Origin: CAVSWT01 sp963731745
GTDB lineage: Bacteria; Bacteroidota; Ignavibacteria; Ignavibacteriales; Ignavibacteriaceae
DNA: 64,000 nucleotides
Direction of reading: 5' to 3'
Assembly: GCA_963731745.1 (NCBI GenBank)
Contig: CAVSWT010000014.1
Span: 124,001 to 188,000, forward strand
Below the pieces are notes generated by a model. It ran no database searches. It saw nothing but the letters and a program-made list of their open reading frames with translations, and was not told the origin of the DNA. Below are positions 62,898 through 64,000 of this stretch, one piece after another (the first letter of the stretch is position 1; each line of letters begins with the position of its first letter). A program made the translations under genes and the position numbers.

Positions 62898-64000
62898 ATG
62901 AAAAAATTATCGCTGTCATCACAATTTTTCCTTTTTATTTTTTTGACCAATTTACATGCGCAAAGCTGGATAAGAATAAATCAGGTTGGCTATCTTCAAC
63001 AGTCAAATAAAGTGGCTGTTCTCTGCAGCAAAGAAAACATCTCTCCTAAAAATTTTGAAGTTTGTGATGCTTTGACAGACGAAACAATTTACACCTCAAC
63101 TAAAATTATTACTTACGGAGAATTCAGTCCATTTAAAAACACTTTTAGATTAGATTTTTCTGAATTCAAAACCAAAGGAAGTTATTATTTAAAATGTGAT
63201 GATGTTCGTTCTCCTAATTTTAAAATTTCAAATGATGCTTATAATGGCTCTGCAGATTTTCTTTTGAAATACATGCGTCAGCAGCAATGCGGATACAATC
63301 CTTTGTTAAAAGACTCCTGTCATACTCATGATGGATTTATAATTTATAATCCACCGAAAGATTCGCAATATATTAATGTTGTGGGTGGGTGGCATGATGC
63401 AAGTGATTATCTTCAGTATGTTACAACATCTGCTAATGCAGTTTTTCAAATGCTGTTTGCATATCAGCAAAACCCGGAATCATTTTCTGATAGTTTTGAT
63501 AAGAATGGTGACTCTGGTTCAAATGGAATTCCTGATATTTTAGATCAAGCAAAATGGGGATTAGATTGGCTTGTAAAAATGAATCCTAGAGACAAAGAAA
63601 TGTATAATCAAATTGCGGATGATAGAGACCACCAGGGGTTCAAACTTCCAAATTTAGATTCTATAAGTTATGGAATCGATTTAGAAAGGCCGGTTTATTT
63701 TTGTACCGGCAAACCGCAGGGAGTTTTTAAAAACAAAAATAGATCAACCGGAATTGCTTCAACTGCAGGTAAATATTCTTCGGCATTTGCTTTGGGTTCG
63801 AAGTTATTAAAAAAATACTATCCTGAATTTTCGGATAAAATAAAAACCAAAGCTGTGGAAGCGTATAATTTTGGAAAAGAACATTCAGGAGTTTGTCAAA
63901 CTGCACCATGCGTGTCCCCATATTTTTATGAGGAAGACAACTGGGTTGACGATATGGAATTAGCCGCTGTTCAATTAAATCAACTTACAAAAGAAAAAAA
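62898..64000 (+). CDS. Secreted GH9 endoglucanase-like protein (incomplete at window end)
   Basis: A signal peptide ('FLFIFLTNLHAQ') precedes a CelD_N-type Ig-like domain ('WIRINQVGYLQQSNKVAVLC', 'FRLDFSEFKTKGSYYLKCDD') and a GH9 catalytic domain beginning about residue 115. The GH9 motif 'VGGWHDASDYLQYVTTSANA' holds the catalytic Asp pair, followed by 'NGIPDILDQAKWGLDWLVKM' and 'YSSAFALGSKLLKKYYPEFS'. The gene runs off the window end, so the second acid (Glu) motif and any sorting domain are not visible. GH9 enzymes cut beta-1,4-glucans such as cellulose or related polymers. It is divergent from the phosphoesterase gene. Confidence 0.9.
   Translation, partial: MKKLSLSSQFFLFIFLTNLHAQSWIRINQVGYLQQSNKVAVLCSKENISPKNFEVCDALTDETIYTSTKIITYGEFSPFKNTFRLDFSEFKTKGSYYLKCDDVRSPNFKISNDAYNGSADFLLKYMRQQQCGYNPLLKDSCHTHDGFIIYNPPKDSQYINVVGGWHDASDYLQYVTTSANAVFQMLFAYQQNPESFSDSFDKNGDSGSNGIPDILDQAKWGLDWLVKMNPRDKEMYNQIADDRDHQGFKLPNLDSISYGIDLERPVYFCTGKPQGVFKNKNRSTGIASTAGKYSSAFALGSKLLKKYYPEFSDKIKTKAVEAYNFGKEHSGVCQTAPCVSPYFYEEDNWVDDMELAAVQLNQLTKEK

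Noticed and set aside
1..64000. CRISPR arrays, insertion sequences, prophage or tRNA genes
   Set aside because: No regularly spaced direct repeats, transposase, integrase or tRNA cloverleaf was recognised by eye; faint tRNA genes could still be missed without a search tool.

Overview
The window is AT-rich and densely coded, with no tRNA or rRNA gene, insertion sequence, integrase or CRISPR array that I can recognise. Secreted proteins end in the 'NYPNPFNP' type-A sorting domain of the type IX secretion system, and lipoproteins, Omp85-type barrels and an LPS heptose gene (hldD) show a Gram-negative envelope. This combination suggests Ignavibacteriota or a close relative in the Bacteroidota/Chlorobiota group. 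That is an inference from protein style; no rRNA gene is present to settle it.

Layout. 0.1-9 kb, mostly minus strand: a GNAT acetyltransferase with a SpoIIE-type phosphatase, an SRPBCC protein, a DMT transporter, a dCMP-deaminase family protein, a SnoaL-like lipoprotein, an SPFH/unknown/Arc-like three-gene operon, two REP-like hairpins, a lysozyme-like protein and a PH-domain membrane protein. 9-18 kb: a large modular sorted amidase, a DUF2156 protein, ferrochelatase, a DUF302 protein, and a DUF362 gene followed by a NapH/NapG-like polyferredoxin. 18-28.6 kb, minus strand: a quinone oxidoreductase operon, a ClC transporter, a secreted GH16 glucanase, a zinc-finger/SpoIIE fusion, an ECF42-type sigma factor with its YCII/DGPF partner, and a barrel protein. 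28.8-42 kb: metH (in two frames), hldD, an acidic protein, a NUDIX hydrolase, a 2OG oxygenase, a quinone reductase, a broken alpha/beta hydrolase, a DUF3078 gene, glgA, MscS, and a PD-(D/E)XK-like plus TPR pair. 42-57 kb is the replication-origin neighbourhood: patatin-Omp85, then yidC-yidD-rnpA-rpmH (minus) facing away from dnaA (plus), then dnaN-recF-DUF721-gyrB-gyrA (minus) converging on dnaA. 57-64 kb: two lipoproteins, a barrel protein, hemL, a membrane phosphoesterase with a MOSC protein, and the start of a secreted GH9 glucanase.

How genes work together. The dnaA/dnaN block supplies initiation, clamp, gap repair and gyrase functions, and the rpmH-rnpA-yidD-yidC block supplies ribosome, RNase P and membrane insertion functions. 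DnaA-box-like sites lie before dnaA and in a repeat-rich gap near dnaN, so the origin is probably in one of these two gaps. GH16, GH9, the sorted amidase and type IX sorting domains indicate a polysaccharide-degrading lifestyle.

The most important cross-cutting observation is that at least seven loci carry reading-frame breaks: a 13.9-14.5 kb hypothetical, the polyferredoxin, metH, an alpha/beta hydrolase, DUF3078, the 58.5 kb barrel protein and the MOSC gene. In most of them, restoring one or two bases in a short A/T (or G/C) run restores a coherent protein. I read these mainly as indel errors in the sequence, with the alpha/beta hydrolase the best candidate for real decay. I found no clearly new defence or mobile system. 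The less-described arrangements are the SPFH/Arc operon, the DksA-finger/SpoIIE fusion, the DUF362/polyferredoxin unit and the PD-(D/E)XK/TPR pair.
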